40,271 nt of DNA, taken from positions 1 to 40,271 of the forward strand of contig JAFTWZ010000003.1 in the NCBI GenBank assembly GCA_017465055.1, in the 5' to 3' direction. The stretch comes from Alistipes sp. (lineage in GTDB: Bacteria; Bacteroidota; Bacteroidia; Bacteroidales; Rikenellaceae). This document shows, piece by piece, positions 1 through 7,117 of this stretch. The position numbers and the translations under genes are program-made. The notes under the pieces are model-generated. The model did no database searches. It worked only from the letters and a program-made list of their open reading frames with translations, and had not been told where the DNA came from. Position 1 is the stretch's first letter. Every line of letters starts with the position of its first letter.

Positions 1-567
1 CTGCGACTCAATCTCCGCTACATCGGCTGCGCTCTTGGTGCCGAGCTCCTCCTGTCGGCGTACAAGTTCCAAAGTCTTGCGTGATGCCTCCAACTGCTCA
101 CGGGCAATCGTTACCGCCTCGGTGTAATAGACTACATCCATATATGCCGAGAGGGTCTGCATCGCCACCTCATCACGGGCAATCTCGGTATCGACAGCAC
201 CTTTCTGGCGTGCCACCTTCATTGCTCGCACGGTGTTGATGCCCTGCAAGCCATCAAAGAGGGGCATAGAGCCACTAATGCCATACGCATTATTAAATGT
301 GGTAACGCTGGTGTAGGCGTTGGTTGCAGGGTCGATACCACGACCGAAGTTCATAGCACCACCCACCGAGCCACTAACGGCAGGAAACAAGGAGGCAACA
401 GCCTCGCTGTAGTTGGTCTTGCTATCGTCGTGGGCAAGCTGCTTTTGTCCTACGCTAACGGAGTTCTCAACGGCATAGCGCATACAATCATCTATTGTGA
501 GTGGCTGTGCTACGCACACAAGTGTCAAAAAATTAGACACTGCAACTAATGTTAGTAGTCTTTTCAT
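1..567 (-). CDS. TolC-family outer membrane efflux protein (partial, N-terminal 189 residues)
   Basis: The minus-strand frame is open from an ATG at 567 to the window edge, so the C-terminal part is missing. It starts with a Sec signal peptide (MKRLLTLVAVSNFLTLVCVAQ). The mature start PLTIDDCMRYAVENS is the usual entry of outer membrane efflux proteins. The motif NFGRGIDPATNAYTS matches the conserved GRxxDPxTN of Bacteroidetes TolC homologues, followed by long amphipathic helices (EQLEASRKTLELVRRQEELG). The family forms the trimeric outer-membrane duct for ABC or RND exporters; partner genes would lie to the left, outside the window. It is transcribed divergently from an NtrC-type regulator and preceded by a sigma-54 promoter match, so control by that regulator is inferred. 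The exported substrate cannot be told. Confidence 0.9.
   Translation of the reverse strand, partial: MKRLLTLVAVSNFLTLVCVAQPLTIDDCMRYAVENSVSVGQKQLAHDDSKTNYSEAVASLFPAVSGSVGGAMNFGRGIDPATNAYTSVTTFNNAYGISGSMPLFDGLQGINTVRAMKVARQKGAVDTEIARDEVAMQTLSAYMDVVYYTEAVTIAREQLEASRKTLELVRRQEELGTKSAADVAEIESQ
521..541. promoter_or_regulatory. Palindrome inside tolC start, similar to upstream activator site
   Basis: An inverted repeat with AGTGTC and GACACT arms. Its 17-base core at 523-539 agrees with the perfect palindrome at 667-683 at 14 of 17 positions. It overlaps the signal-peptide codons of tolC, so it could be a secondary binding site or chance. Confidence 0.3.
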
Positions 568-594
568 AATGTTTTTGCGTTTTGCTCAGAGTCG

Positions 595-610
595 TGCCAA
601 AGGTGTGCCA
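595..610 (-). promoter_or_regulatory. Candidate sigma-54 (-24/-12) promoter for the efflux operon
   Basis: On the minus strand TGGCAC is followed by five bases and TGGCA, against the consensus TGGCAC-N5-TTGCA. The invariant GG and GC dinucleotides have the correct spacing. The predicted start site is near 584, about 17 bases before the tolC ATG at 567. The gene on the other side encodes a sigma-54 activator, which raises the likelihood. Confidence 0.6.
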
Positions 611-666
611 AAATATCCAACCACTTGAGCCATAAAGATTTGCATAGCATACCTATAGGATAAATG

Positions 667-683
667 TGTCTAATTATTAGACA
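667..683. promoter_or_regulatory. Perfect 17-bp palindrome, candidate activator binding site
   Basis: TGTCTAATTATTAGACA is a perfect 8+1+8 palindrome. It is centred about 90 bases upstream of the predicted sigma-54 start site for tolC, the usual place for an NtrC-type enhancer. Confidence 0.5.
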
Positions 684-688
684 ATCGG

Positions 689-707
689 TGTGTGATATAT
701 TGACACA
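689..707. promoter_or_regulatory. Second candidate activator site overlapping the regulator's promoter
   Basis: TGTGTGATATATTGACACA is an imperfect palindrome with half-sites like those of the 667-683 site. Its centre lies 23 bases away, about two helical turns, so both sites face the same side of the DNA. It overlaps the -33 box of the regulator's own promoter, which would allow autoregulation. Confidence 0.4.
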
Positions 708-729
708 GCGCGATTTTGTTGTAACTTTG
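700..729 (+). promoter_or_regulatory. Bacteroidetes vegetative promoter for the regulator-kinase operon
   Basis: TTG at 700-702, 19 bases, then TAACTTTG at 722-729 fits the Bacteroidetes -33/-7 pattern. Transcription would start near 736, placing the whole repeat element at 748-940 in the leader of the regulator mRNA. Confidence 0.55.
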
Positions 730-747
730 TGAAAGGAAAAACGAAAA

Positions 748-940
748 AGAAGCTGTTTGAATTTTATTTCGAGATTATTTGAAAGCTATTTTCGAGTAGA
801 TTCGCATTTGGGATATGCAGGTAATAGCGGGCTATTTTCAAATATTACAAATGTGAAGATACCGAAAAGAGCCTCAAAGAATCCGAAACAATCTTGTAGC
901 AGCTACGCAAACATTTTTAATAAAATTTGAAACAGCTTCT
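748..940 (+). mobile_element. 193-bp terminal-inverted-repeat element, copy 1 (MITE-like)
   Basis: Ends are imperfect inverted repeats of about 22 bases (left AGAAGCTGTTTGAATTTTATT, right its near reverse complement). The interior has a second inverted pair (TTCGCATTTG and CAAATGTGAA) around the small palindrome AATAGCGGGCTATT. The same sequence recurs inverted at 5325-5518 and again from 40131. No coding capacity is visible. It is non-autonomous by appearance; the driving transposase is unknown and no target duplication can be made out. It ends three bases before the ATG of the response regulator. Confidence 0.7.
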
Positions 941-943
941 CTT

Positions 944-2284
944 ATGGCAAAGTCTGGCAAACTCTTAATTGTTGATGATAACCGCTCGATACTCTCGGCG
1001 GTGAAGTTGCTCACCGAATCATTTTTTGAGGAGGTGCTGACACTGCCATCTCCTAATACCTTGATTTCCACCTTGCAGAAGGCTGCTCCCGATGTGGTAC
1101 TCCTCGATATGAACTTCCACGCCGGCATAAATACGGGCAACGAGGGGCTCTATTGGCTTAAAGAGGTGCTGGCTAAATTCCCCGAAACCAAAGTTGTGCT
1201 CTTCACTGCATACGCCGATATTGAGTTGGCGGTGCGTGCGATGAAGGAGGGTGCTTTCGATTTTGTCGTAAAGCCGTGGGATAATGCCAAGTTGATTGCC
1301 ACACTCCAAAATGCCTACAAGGCCGCCAAGGGCAAAACTAAGAAGCCAACCAAGCAGCAGACCGCCGAGCCACAAGCGGAGATGTATTGGGGCGAGAGCG
1401 CAGAGATGAAGCGCATAAGGCAGATGGTCGAGCGTGTGGCGATTACCGATGCCAACATTCTCCTCACGGGCGAGAATGGCACGGGTAAGGAGGTGCTTGC
1501 GCGTGAGATTCACCGCCAGTCGGCTCGCTGTCGCCGAGCGATGGTGTCGCTCGATATGGGTGCCATTCCCGATACACTTTTCGAGAGCGAGCTGTTTGGT
1601 CATATCAAAGGGGCGTTTACCGATGCCCGCACCGACCGAGAGGGAAAGTTCGAGACCGCCAACGGCTCTACGCTCTTTATGGATGAGATTGGCAACCTGC
1701 CACTCCACCTGCAAGCCAAGATGCTCGCTGTGTTGCAAAATCGTGCTGTAACACGTCTCGGAGCTAATGAGGCTACGCCCGTAGATATTCGCCTTATCTC
1801 GGCGACGAACCGCGACCTACACGAGGCAGTTGCTAAGGGTGAGTTCCGACAGGATTTGCTCTTCCGCATCAACACCATACACATCCATATTCCGCCCCTG
1901 CGTAACCGTAAGGAGGATATTGTACCCCTTGCCGAGCGATTTATCGAGCGCTATGGGCAGAAGTATGGCAAGGTGGGTTTGATGCTATCGGGAGATGCGG
2001 CAGAGAAACTCAAAAATCACTCGTGGGAGGGTAATATCCGCGAGTTGCAGAATACGATAGAGAAGGCGGTAATTATGTGCGATGGCGATACTATCGCGCC
2101 CGACCACCTCGAACTTCACACCTCGCAACGCCCTCTGAACGAGAGCCAGACACTCGAAGAGATGGAGCGACAGACCATCGCCAACGCCATCGCGCAGTGT
2201 GGCGGCAACCTCTCGCAGGTGGCACAGCAGCTCGGAATTACACGCCAGACACTCTACAACAAGATTAAACGCTACGGCTTGTGA
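944..2284 (+). CDS. Sigma-54-dependent NtrC-family response regulator
   Basis: 446 residues with three classic parts. The receiver domain (about 6-125) has acidic D11/D12, phospho-acceptor D55, T88 and K110. The AAA+ domain (about 148-390) has Walker A GENGTGKE at 176-183, Walker B GSTLFMDEI at 241-249 and the sigma-54 contact loop GAFTDA at 223-228, a variant of GAFTGA. A Fis-type helix-turn-helix is at 420-446. The protein activates sigma-54 RNA polymerase after phosphorylation, presumably by the kinase encoded next, whose start overlaps this stop by four bases. The divergent tolC promoter is the obvious target. No convincing ribosome site precedes the ATG because the repeat element ends there. 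Confidence 0.95.
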   Translation: MAKSGKLLIVDDNRSILSAVKLLTESFFEEVLTLPSPNTLISTLQKAAPDVVLLDMNFHAGINTGNEGLYWLKEVLAKFPETKVVLFTAYADIELAVRAMKEGAFDFVVKPWDNAKLIATLQNAYKAAKGKTKKPTKQQTAEPQAEMYWGESAEMKRIRQMVERVAITDANILLTGENGTGKEVLAREIHRQSARCRRAMVSLDMGAIPDTLFESELFGHIKGAFTDARTDREGKFETANGSTLFMDEIGNLPLHLQAKMLAVLQNRAVTRLGANEATPVDIRLISATNRDLHEAVAKGEFRQDLLFRINTIHIHIPPLRNRKEDIVPLAERFIERYGQKYGKVGLMLSGDAAEKLKNHSWEGNIRELQNTIEKAVIMCDGDTIAPDHLELHTSQRPLNESQTLEEMERQTIANAIAQCGGNLSQVAQQLGITRQTLYNKIKRYGL

Positions 2285-3588
2285 AACGACAGCAGAACAT
2301 ACCATACGGCAGAATAGGAGCTTATATAGCAGTCATTATCGTGATGGCGGCTCTATCGGGCTATGTCTGGGCGACCAACCGCCACGCACACCTCATAGCG
2401 ACCATTCCGATTATCATCTTCTGCCTCTTCCGACTCTTCCGTATCTACAACGAATTGGTCGAGCGACTGATGTTTGTATTCCTCGCCGTGCAGAACGATG
2501 ATTACTCATTCCGCTTTACCGAGAATCCCAATATCACACGCCACGCCCTGGTCAATCAATCGCTCAACCGCATCAAGGAGGTGATGGACAATGCCAAGAT
2601 GCAGATACGTGAAAGGGAGAAGTACTTTGAGCTGATTATGGAGTGCGCGGGTATCGGTATCGTTACAGTGATGGAGAATGGTACGGTGGCGCAAACCAAC
2701 TCGAAGGCACTGCATATCGTGGGTATGGAGCGACTGAACCATATCGACCAGCTGCGCATTCTGAGCGAGGAGCTTTGCGAGGCTATGCACCGTATCGAGC
2801 CGGGCGCACAACTAACCGCACGATTTACCAACGAGATTGGCGATCAAAACTTGGTGCTGAGCTGTTCGGCAATGGAGTTTGAGGGCAAGCAATTGAGGGT
2901 TATCTCTATCGGCAATATCCACGAGGAGCTGGACCGCAAGGAGGTTGAGTCGTGGGAGAAACTTACGCGCATCCTTACGCACGAGATTATGAACTCGCTT
3001 GCGCCTGTAACCTCTATTAGCCATACATTGCTCTCATCGTCGGGCGATTCAGAGACTATGCGTCAGGGCTTGGAGACGATACACGCGACATCAGACCGTC
3101 TGCTCCGCTTTGTCGATTCGTTCCGTGCTGTAACGCGCATCCCCACGCCACAGAAAGCACCGTTCTACCTCTCGGAGTTGGTGGCGGAGTCGCTATCGCT
3201 CATTCCACACGAGGGTATCGAGGTAGAAACGAGCATCGAGCCCGAGGATACAATGCTATATGCCGACCGTGCGCTGATGTCGCAGGTGATGGTCAATCTC
3301 CTGAAAAACGCCACCGAAGCACTCTTGGCGCAGGATTGTGACCGCAAGATAACCATCCGCTCAACGATTGACGCCGAGGAGCGCATCCAAATCGAGATTA
3401 CCAACAACGGAAAGGCTATCCCTGCTGAGGTCGCCGAAAATATCTTCACGCCATTCTTCACCACCAAAACCGACGGTTCGGGAATTGGATTGGCTGTGTC
3501 ACGCCAAATAGTTCGTCTCCACGGCGGCTCCCTGCGCCTAAAACACAACGACGAGGGCAGGGTGACATTTGCTATGGTGATGGAGTAA
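2281..3588 (+). CDS. Sensor histidine kinase partner of the NtrC-type regulator
   Basis: 435 residues, GTG start overlapping the regulator stop (GTGA), a sign of translational coupling. Two membrane helices (about 10-32 and 36-56) are followed by a HAMP/PAS-like region (about 60-215). The HisKA helix carries LTHEIMNSLAP with H234. The HATPase domain has N box NLLKNATEAL (N343), G1 near 373-381 and G2 GSGIGL at 399-404. There is almost no periplasmic loop, so the signal is probably sensed in the membrane or cytoplasm. It should phosphorylate D55 of the adjacent regulator. Its last 13 codons are duplicated at the end of the lipoprotein gene at 4364-5026. Confidence 0.93.
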   Translation: MKRQQNIPYGRIGAYIAVIIVMAALSGYVWATNRHAHLIATIPIIIFCLFRLFRIYNELVERLMFVFLAVQNDDYSFRFTENPNITRHALVNQSLNRIKEVMDNAKMQIREREKYFELIMECAGIGIVTVMENGTVAQTNSKALHIVGMERLNHIDQLRILSEELCEAMHRIEPGAQLTARFTNEIGDQNLVLSCSAMEFEGKQLRVISIGNIHEELDRKEVESWEKLTRILTHEIMNSLAPVTSISHTLLSSSGDSETMRQGLETIHATSDRLLRFVDSFRAVTRIPTPQKAPFYLSELVAESLSLIPHEGIEVETSIEPEDTMLYADRALMSQVMVNLLKNATEALLAQDCDRKITIRSTIDAEERIQIEITNNGKAIPAEVAENIFTPFFTTKTDGSGIGLAVSRQIVRLHGGSLRLKHNDEGRVTFAMVME

Positions 3589-3605
3589 GCTTAACTAAAA
3601 ATATT
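3549..3605 (+). repeat. Direct repeat copy A: 3' end of the kinase gene plus intergenic bases
   Basis: The last 40 bases of the kinase gene and the following AACTAAAAATATT are nearly repeated at 4987-5044. About 37 of the first 40 bases agree, including the reading frame. Confidence 0.75.
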
Positions 3606-3608
3606 CGT

Positions 3609-4265
3609 ATGAGAAACTTGATATTTTGCATCACTGCATTACTTTTAATGGGGTGCGCTACGACAAAATCTACAGATAAACTACTTGCCGAGGTGTGGAA
3701 CGATGACCAACAACCTCGTCATCAATTGGTGGAACTAACAAAGGCTGTTACGGTAGAGGGGCGCACAGAACTTATCGATTCGCTTATACTTGTAAACGAT
3801 ATCGTTGAACGTAATGATGCGAGGAATATCAAGGTCATAGATAAGATTTTGAAGAGTGGCTTGCCTCAAGGATTGTCGGAAGAGTCATACAAGACGATTT
3901 GGATTGTCATTGACCACGCTCCATTGGAAAAACAAGAACAATATTTACCCCTTGTTGAACAGATGGCAACAGAGGGCTATATTGGCGTTGATGAGTATGC
4001 AATTTTATATGACCGTGTGGCGATGGGACAGAATCTCCATCAGCGATATGGAAGCCAACTTGTTCAGTTTGGTGCTGTTGATACCCAGAAACTATATGTA
4101 TGGCCTATCGAGGATGGTGCAAAGGTAGACTCATTGCGCAACACCGTAGGAATGTCACCGTTCTCGGACTATCTCAAAGATATAGAGGAGGTAACAGGGA
4201 TAACTCCGATATATGATTCTACTCTTACAATCGAGGAATTGAATAAGATGCGAGGTAAGGAGTAA
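3609..4265 (+). CDS. Lipoprotein, DUF6624-like
   Basis: 218 residues with a lipoprotein signal (ALLLMGCATT, acylated C16), so probably membrane anchored. The body is helical. The segment LHQRYGSQLVQFGAVDTQKL then VWPIEDGAKVDSLRNTVGMSPFSDYL resembles the conserved tail of DUF6624-type proteins (YGTQ, PIED, VD, R, G, Y). The biochemical function of that family is not known to me. It starts 20 bases after the kinase stop and may be co-transcribed with the two-component genes. The family name is from memory of the motif. Confidence 0.7.
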   Translation: MRNLIFCITALLLMGCATTKSTDKLLAEVWNDDQQPRHQLVELTKAVTVEGRTELIDSLILVNDIVERNDARNIKVIDKILKSGLPQGLSEESYKTIWIVIDHAPLEKQEQYLPLVEQMATEGYIGVDEYAILYDRVAMGQNLHQRYGSQLVQFGAVDTQKLYVWPIEDGAKVDSLRNTVGMSPFSDYLKDIEEVTGITPIYDSTLTIEELNKMRGKE

Positions 4266-4300
4266 TAACAATGGTGTAGATTCACTTTTCTACTCGAAAA

Positions 4301-4333
4301 TTTGGAAAATTCGTGGGGAGGGGGGTAAATTTG
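4301..4333 (+). promoter_or_regulatory. Bacteroidetes promoter for the 4364 lipoprotein
   Basis: TTTG at 4301-4304, 21 bases, then TAAATTTG at 4326-4333, 30 bases before the ATG at 4364. Confidence 0.6.
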
Positions 4334-4363
4334 TAGCGTAAAAATAACTTAGAACGAAACTAT

Positions 4364-5026
4364 ATGAAAATTTCAAATTGCTTAATGAAGATTGCCGTAA
4401 TGTTTTTTGCAGCAACATCATTTACCTCTTGCTTTGAATATTTACTTGACTGGGAGGTTACGCCCCAAAGTGAAATAGTACAGATACCACAACAAGGAGG
4501 AATATACTATTTTTCAGAGTTTGAGTACGAGCAAGTTGGCACAACCAGAGCCTATGACCCGGGTGAAATATTTAAATGTTACCGTTATCGTTTAGTTTTG
4601 GGCGACAACATAGGAGATAGTTTACACTCTGATCAAGGCTATTCGTTAAAGTTTATAGTGCCAGCTAATGAGAGTAATACAGAGCGCGATGTAGTGCTTG
4701 AAATATCCAAAGCGAAAGAGTTCCATCTATCTGATGATGGCAAATATCTTGATTCTGGTGTATGCGACAATGCTGACGCTTCCGAGGAGTATTGGGATGA
4801 GTGGCAGATAGTCTGGCGAGGCAGGCAGGCAGGTAGAACTAATGGTGGCAGTTCTGTTTCATATACAGAGTACACACTTGATACCTGTGATTGGGATTTT
4901 TCTTGGGGTTCTGTAAAAGAGGAGGGCAGTGTCATTGTTGTAAACAGTGATGAGGAGCTGAGCAACCTGATTACACATCTTGTGTGCGACGAGGGCAGGG
5001 TGACATTTGCTGTGGTGCTGGAGTGA
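4364..5026 (+). CDS. Hypothetical lipoprotein ending in a copy of the kinase C-terminus
   Basis: 220 residues. The signal peptide ends in SFTSCFEYLL, a reasonable lipobox with C23. The mature part has beta-rich stretches and aromatic residues, with IPQQGGIYYFSEFEYE near the N-terminus resembling BACON/Ig-like beta-sandwich domains of Bacteroidetes, but I do not recognise a family. The last 12 residues (DEGRVTFAVVLE) match the kinase end (DEGRVTFAMVME) at the DNA level, so the native C-terminus was probably replaced or extended by recombination. It has its own promoter at 4301-4333. Confidence 0.7.
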   Translation: MKISNCLMKIAVMFFAATSFTSCFEYLLDWEVTPQSEIVQIPQQGGIYYFSEFEYEQVGTTRAYDPGEIFKCYRYRLVLGDNIGDSLHSDQGYSLKFIVPANESNTERDVVLEISKAKEFHLSDDGKYLDSGVCDNADASEEYWDEWQIVWRGRQAGRTNGGSSVSYTEYTLDTCDWDFSWGSVKEEGSVIVVNSDEELSNLITHLVCDEGRVTFAVVLE

Positions 5027-5044
5027 TGTTCGAACTAAAATATT
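4987..5044 (+). repeat. Direct repeat copy B of the kinase 3' end
   Basis: Matches 3549-3605 at about 37 of the first 40 bases, then AACTAAAATATT after the stop. The pair brackets the two lipoprotein genes. Confidence 0.75.
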
Positions 5045-5053
5045 GATGCTGTT

Positions 5054-5338
5054 ATGGTAATTTTATTTGTGGCGTGCATTATTGCATTGTGTGCTATATT
5101 GGTGCTATTTCGCCCCGATTTAATCAATGTATTGTCGGAGAACGACCTCAAAAAGATGAATCCTAAGAAGACAGGGCGAGTTGCCTTTTGGGGGCTTATG
5201 ACTACTGCGTTGATAATGGTAGCTCTGTGGCTTTGTGGCATACGCAACGAGCTTGTACCAATGTTTGTCGGCATCCCTGGCGCTATTATAACCGCCGCAT
5301 TGATTCAGATTTCGATTCCTAATAAGAATCTGTTTTGA
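5054..5338 (+). CDS. Small two-helix membrane protein
   Basis: 94 residues. An N-terminal membrane helix (about 1-20, MVILFVACIIALCAILVLF) is followed by a short polar stretch (SENDLKKMNPKKTGRVAFWG) and further hydrophobic segments (about 46-64 and 68-88). The layout resembles DUF3784-type small integral membrane proteins, but this is a weak resemblance. It follows the lipoprotein by 27 bases. Its last five codons and TGA stop lie in the inverted end of repeat copy 2, so the original 3' end may have been altered by insertion. Confidence 0.6.
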   Translation: MVILFVACIIALCAILVLFRPDLINVLSENDLKKMNPKKTGRVAFWGLMTTALIMVALWLCGIRNELVPMFVGIPGAIITAALIQISIPNKNLF

Positions 5339-5518
5339 ATTTTATTAAACAAGTTAATTCGTTATTGCTAAGACTAGTTTCGGCTTCTTTGAGACTCTTT
5401 TCGGCATCTATTCATTTTGGGAATTTGAAAATAGCTCGCTATTCCCTGCATCCCCAAAATGAATATCTGCTCAAAAATAGTTCTCAAATAATCTCGAAAT
5501 AAAATTAAAACAGATTCT
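5325..5518 (-). mobile_element. 194-bp terminal-inverted-repeat element, copy 2 (inverted)
   Basis: Read on the minus strand it follows copy 1 end to end: AGAATCTGTTTTAATTTTATT, the GAGATTATTTG block, the inner CATTTTGGGGATGCAGGGAATAGC hairpin region, then the block matching GCCGAAAAGAGTCTCAAAG. Its length differs from copy 1 by one base. It sits between the small membrane protein and the fimbrillin-like locus and may separate their transcription. Confidence 0.7.
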
Positions 5519-5552
5519 AAGTAAATTTGTCATCTGCTCATACCTCTCTTCG

Positions 5553-5572
5553 CCCTTGATCGATATCGAGGG
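5553..5572. repeat. Short hairpin upstream of the fimbrillin-like locus
   Basis: CCCTTGAT and ATCGAGGG pair around a CGAT loop with one T:G pair. It lies between repeat copy 2 and the promoter at 5683-5713. No other function is visible. Confidence 0.3.
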
Positions 5573-5682
5573 TGCTACAATTATTCTCTTTGATAAAAGG
5601 CTGCCAATCATAAATCACTTCAATAGTGGCGGCCAAACCCCTTATAAATATATCTTTGGGGCGCAATATCCCTCACAGAGTG

Positions 5683-5713
5683 TTGTTCAAGTGAAAAAAA
5701 AATTCTACCTTTG
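5683..5713 (+). promoter_or_regulatory. Bacteroidetes promoter of the fimbrillin-like locus
   Basis: TTG at 5683-5685, 20 bases, then TACCTTTG at 5706-5713. The start site would be near 5720, giving a leader of about 310 bases before the peptide gene at 6029. I looked for inverted repeats that could make this promoter invertible and saw none. A second, weaker TATCTTTG is at 5651-5658. Confidence 0.55.
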
Positions 5714-5719
5714 TGGCGT

Positions 5720-6028
5720 TAGTTGGAGATTATATACCAGCTAATTACATATTGAAAGTGTTTTTCGCTTTTGTCCTTGTATGAAAATGTGGAAGTTTTC
5801 GAATGCAAGAGGACTACGAATGGCACTCATTCCTTGTATATGTTTAGGTGCAAGAACGGAACGCTTGTTGTGTTTTGCCCTATTCTATACGGGTGTGGGG
5901 TATTGCATCGTTTGTTCTTGCATAGGTCTTTCCACAACCTTCATACAGATAAACGAGATGAGCTCCACACTTTCTGTTTATTTACCCCAACCATTCTGGA
6001 GCTGGTGGTTATTTTAACTTCTACATTT
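5720..6028 (+). other. Long leader without convincing coding content
   Basis: Frames here have no good start and amino-acid usage unlike a real protein; the frame entering the peptide gene is open only from a TTG at 5771. A 9-base inverted pair (GTGCAAGAAC near 5850 and GTTCTTGCAT near 5914) is the only structure noted. It is probably untranslated leader. Confidence 0.35.
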
Positions 6029-6157
6029 ATGCGTTTTATAACAAGCAATGAGTACATTGCGCCTGATGTCTATATCGTTGAGACTGTTGTCGAGGCAGGC
6101 TTTGCTGGCTCAACACTAGAGGATATCGAGGAGGAGCGCCCCGAAATCGGCTGGTAA
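6029..6157 (+). CDS. Short 42-residue peptide upstream of fimbrillin-like genes
   Basis: An ATG at 6029 opens MRFITSNEYIAPDVY, continuing IVETVVEAGFAGS and an acidic tail LEDIEEERPEIGW before TAA. There is no signal peptide. The arrangement of an aromatic-x-A-P start, a V/E-rich strand, a G-F-A-G-S turn and an acidic tail ending in W resembles tiny unannotated peptides near surface-protein loci in Bacteroidales, judged from memory. It lies 51 bases before the first fimbrillin-like gene on the same strand and probably shares its transcript. Function unknown; a modified peptide, an assembly factor or a translated leader are all possible. Confidence 0.5.
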   Translation: MRFITSNEYIAPDVYIVETVVEAGFAGSTLEDIEEERPEIGW

Positions 6158-6208
6158 TAGAGATCGCCGACAACACTTTTTTTCGCAAACTAATAACCTT
6201 TTTATACT

Positions 6209-7117
6209 ATGAAAAAGTCTCTTCTTTGTGGGGCACTTTTAGCCCTACTCTATGCTTGTACCACATCGTCAGATGTCGACAGGTCGACTCTGAGCACGGT
6301 CGATGCCCCCGATGTGGTCTATGCCGAGCTCGACGACGCCACGCGTACCTATGCCGACGAGGCTATGTCACTTTACTGGCACGAGGGCGACGAGATTTCG
6401 TTCTTCACCGTAACCTATAACCTACGCTACCGCTTCGATGGTCGCACGGGCGACGATAGTGGCACGTTCTCTAAGACAAGCAACAAGCTCGTCACGGGCA
6501 ATGAGATACCCACGAACTACGCCCTTTACCCCTATCGCGAGGATACTAAGATTATGGAGGATGGCGAGATTACGTTTCAACTTAGCGATGTGCAGTCCTA
6601 CGCTGTCAACTCATTTGGTCGTGGCGATAATGTGATGATTGCTACGACAAAGGATTGCTACGACTCTGTTCTAAGGTTTAAGAACATAGGCGGCTACCTC
6701 AAACTGCAGATTTATAGCGAGGCTATGGATATCGAGCGCATAGAGTTTTGTGGCAACAACAATGAGCCTTTGGCAGGTGAGTGCCATATCCGCGGCTATT
6801 ACGGCCAGATGCCTACTATCGAGCTGTTGGACAATGCCGTTTCGACCCTTACACTCGACTGCTGGCAGAGTAACCGAGGCCGCTATACATCGCTTAGCCA
6901 CGATGCTGAGAATCCTACCATCTTCTGGATTGTTTTGACTCCGATGATCTTCGAGCAAGGTTTTACAGTTACTATCTACGACACCGAGGGTAATGCCTAC
7001 ACAAAGAGCACCTCGAAGAGCATAACCATCTCGCGCAACACCGTGCAGCCTATGGCGGCCTTTGACCCTACGGCTACAGACGATAGCGGCGAGGGTGATA
7101 ACGATGGTAACAATTAG
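6209..7117 (+). CDS. Fimbrillin-like (Mfa-like) lipoprotein 1, scaffold domain only
   Basis: 302 residues with a lipoprotein signal (LLALLYACTTS, C17). The scaffold shares WHEGDEISFF, YRFDGRTGD, LVTGNEIPTNYALYPY, SFGRGDNVM and FKNIGGYLKLQIYS with the next two genes and fits the Mfa-like/fimbrillin family of Bacteroidales surface or pilus subunits. Pilins of this group are lipidated, exported and trimmed after an Arg; ATRTYADE near residue 48 is a candidate site by analogy only. It ends in an acidic, Gly/Asn-rich linker, exactly where the other two genes pass into large C-terminal modules. In-frame coding continues beyond the TAG for 33 codons, suggesting truncation. Confidence 0.8.
   Translation: MKKSLLCGALLALLYACTTSSDVDRSTLSTVDAPDVVYAELDDATRTYADEAMSLYWHEGDEISFFTVTYNLRYRFDGRTGDDSGTFSKTSNKLVTGNEIPTNYALYPYREDTKIMEDGEITFQLSDVQSYAVNSFGRGDNVMIATTKDCYDSVLRFKNIGGYLKLQIYSEAMDIERIEFCGNNNEPLAGECHIRGYYGQMPTIELLDNAVSTLTLDCWQSNRGRYTSLSHDAENPTIFWIVLTPMIFEQGFTVTIYDTEGNAYTKSTSKSITISRNTVQPMAAFDPTATDDSGEGDNDGNN

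Noticed and set aside
874-1140. 88-codon minus-strand ORF beginning in the regulator gene
   Set aside because: It runs antisense through the regulator start and into the repeat element; no support as a gene.
1019-1738. Long minus-strand ORF (239 codons) opposite the response regulator
   Set aside because: Antisense shadow of a gene with a complete and unambiguous domain set; no start signals.
5683-5713. Phase-variable (invertible) promoter before the fimbrillin-like locus
   Set aside because: I looked for matching inverted repeats on both sides of the promoter, as expected in Bacteroidales, and found none.
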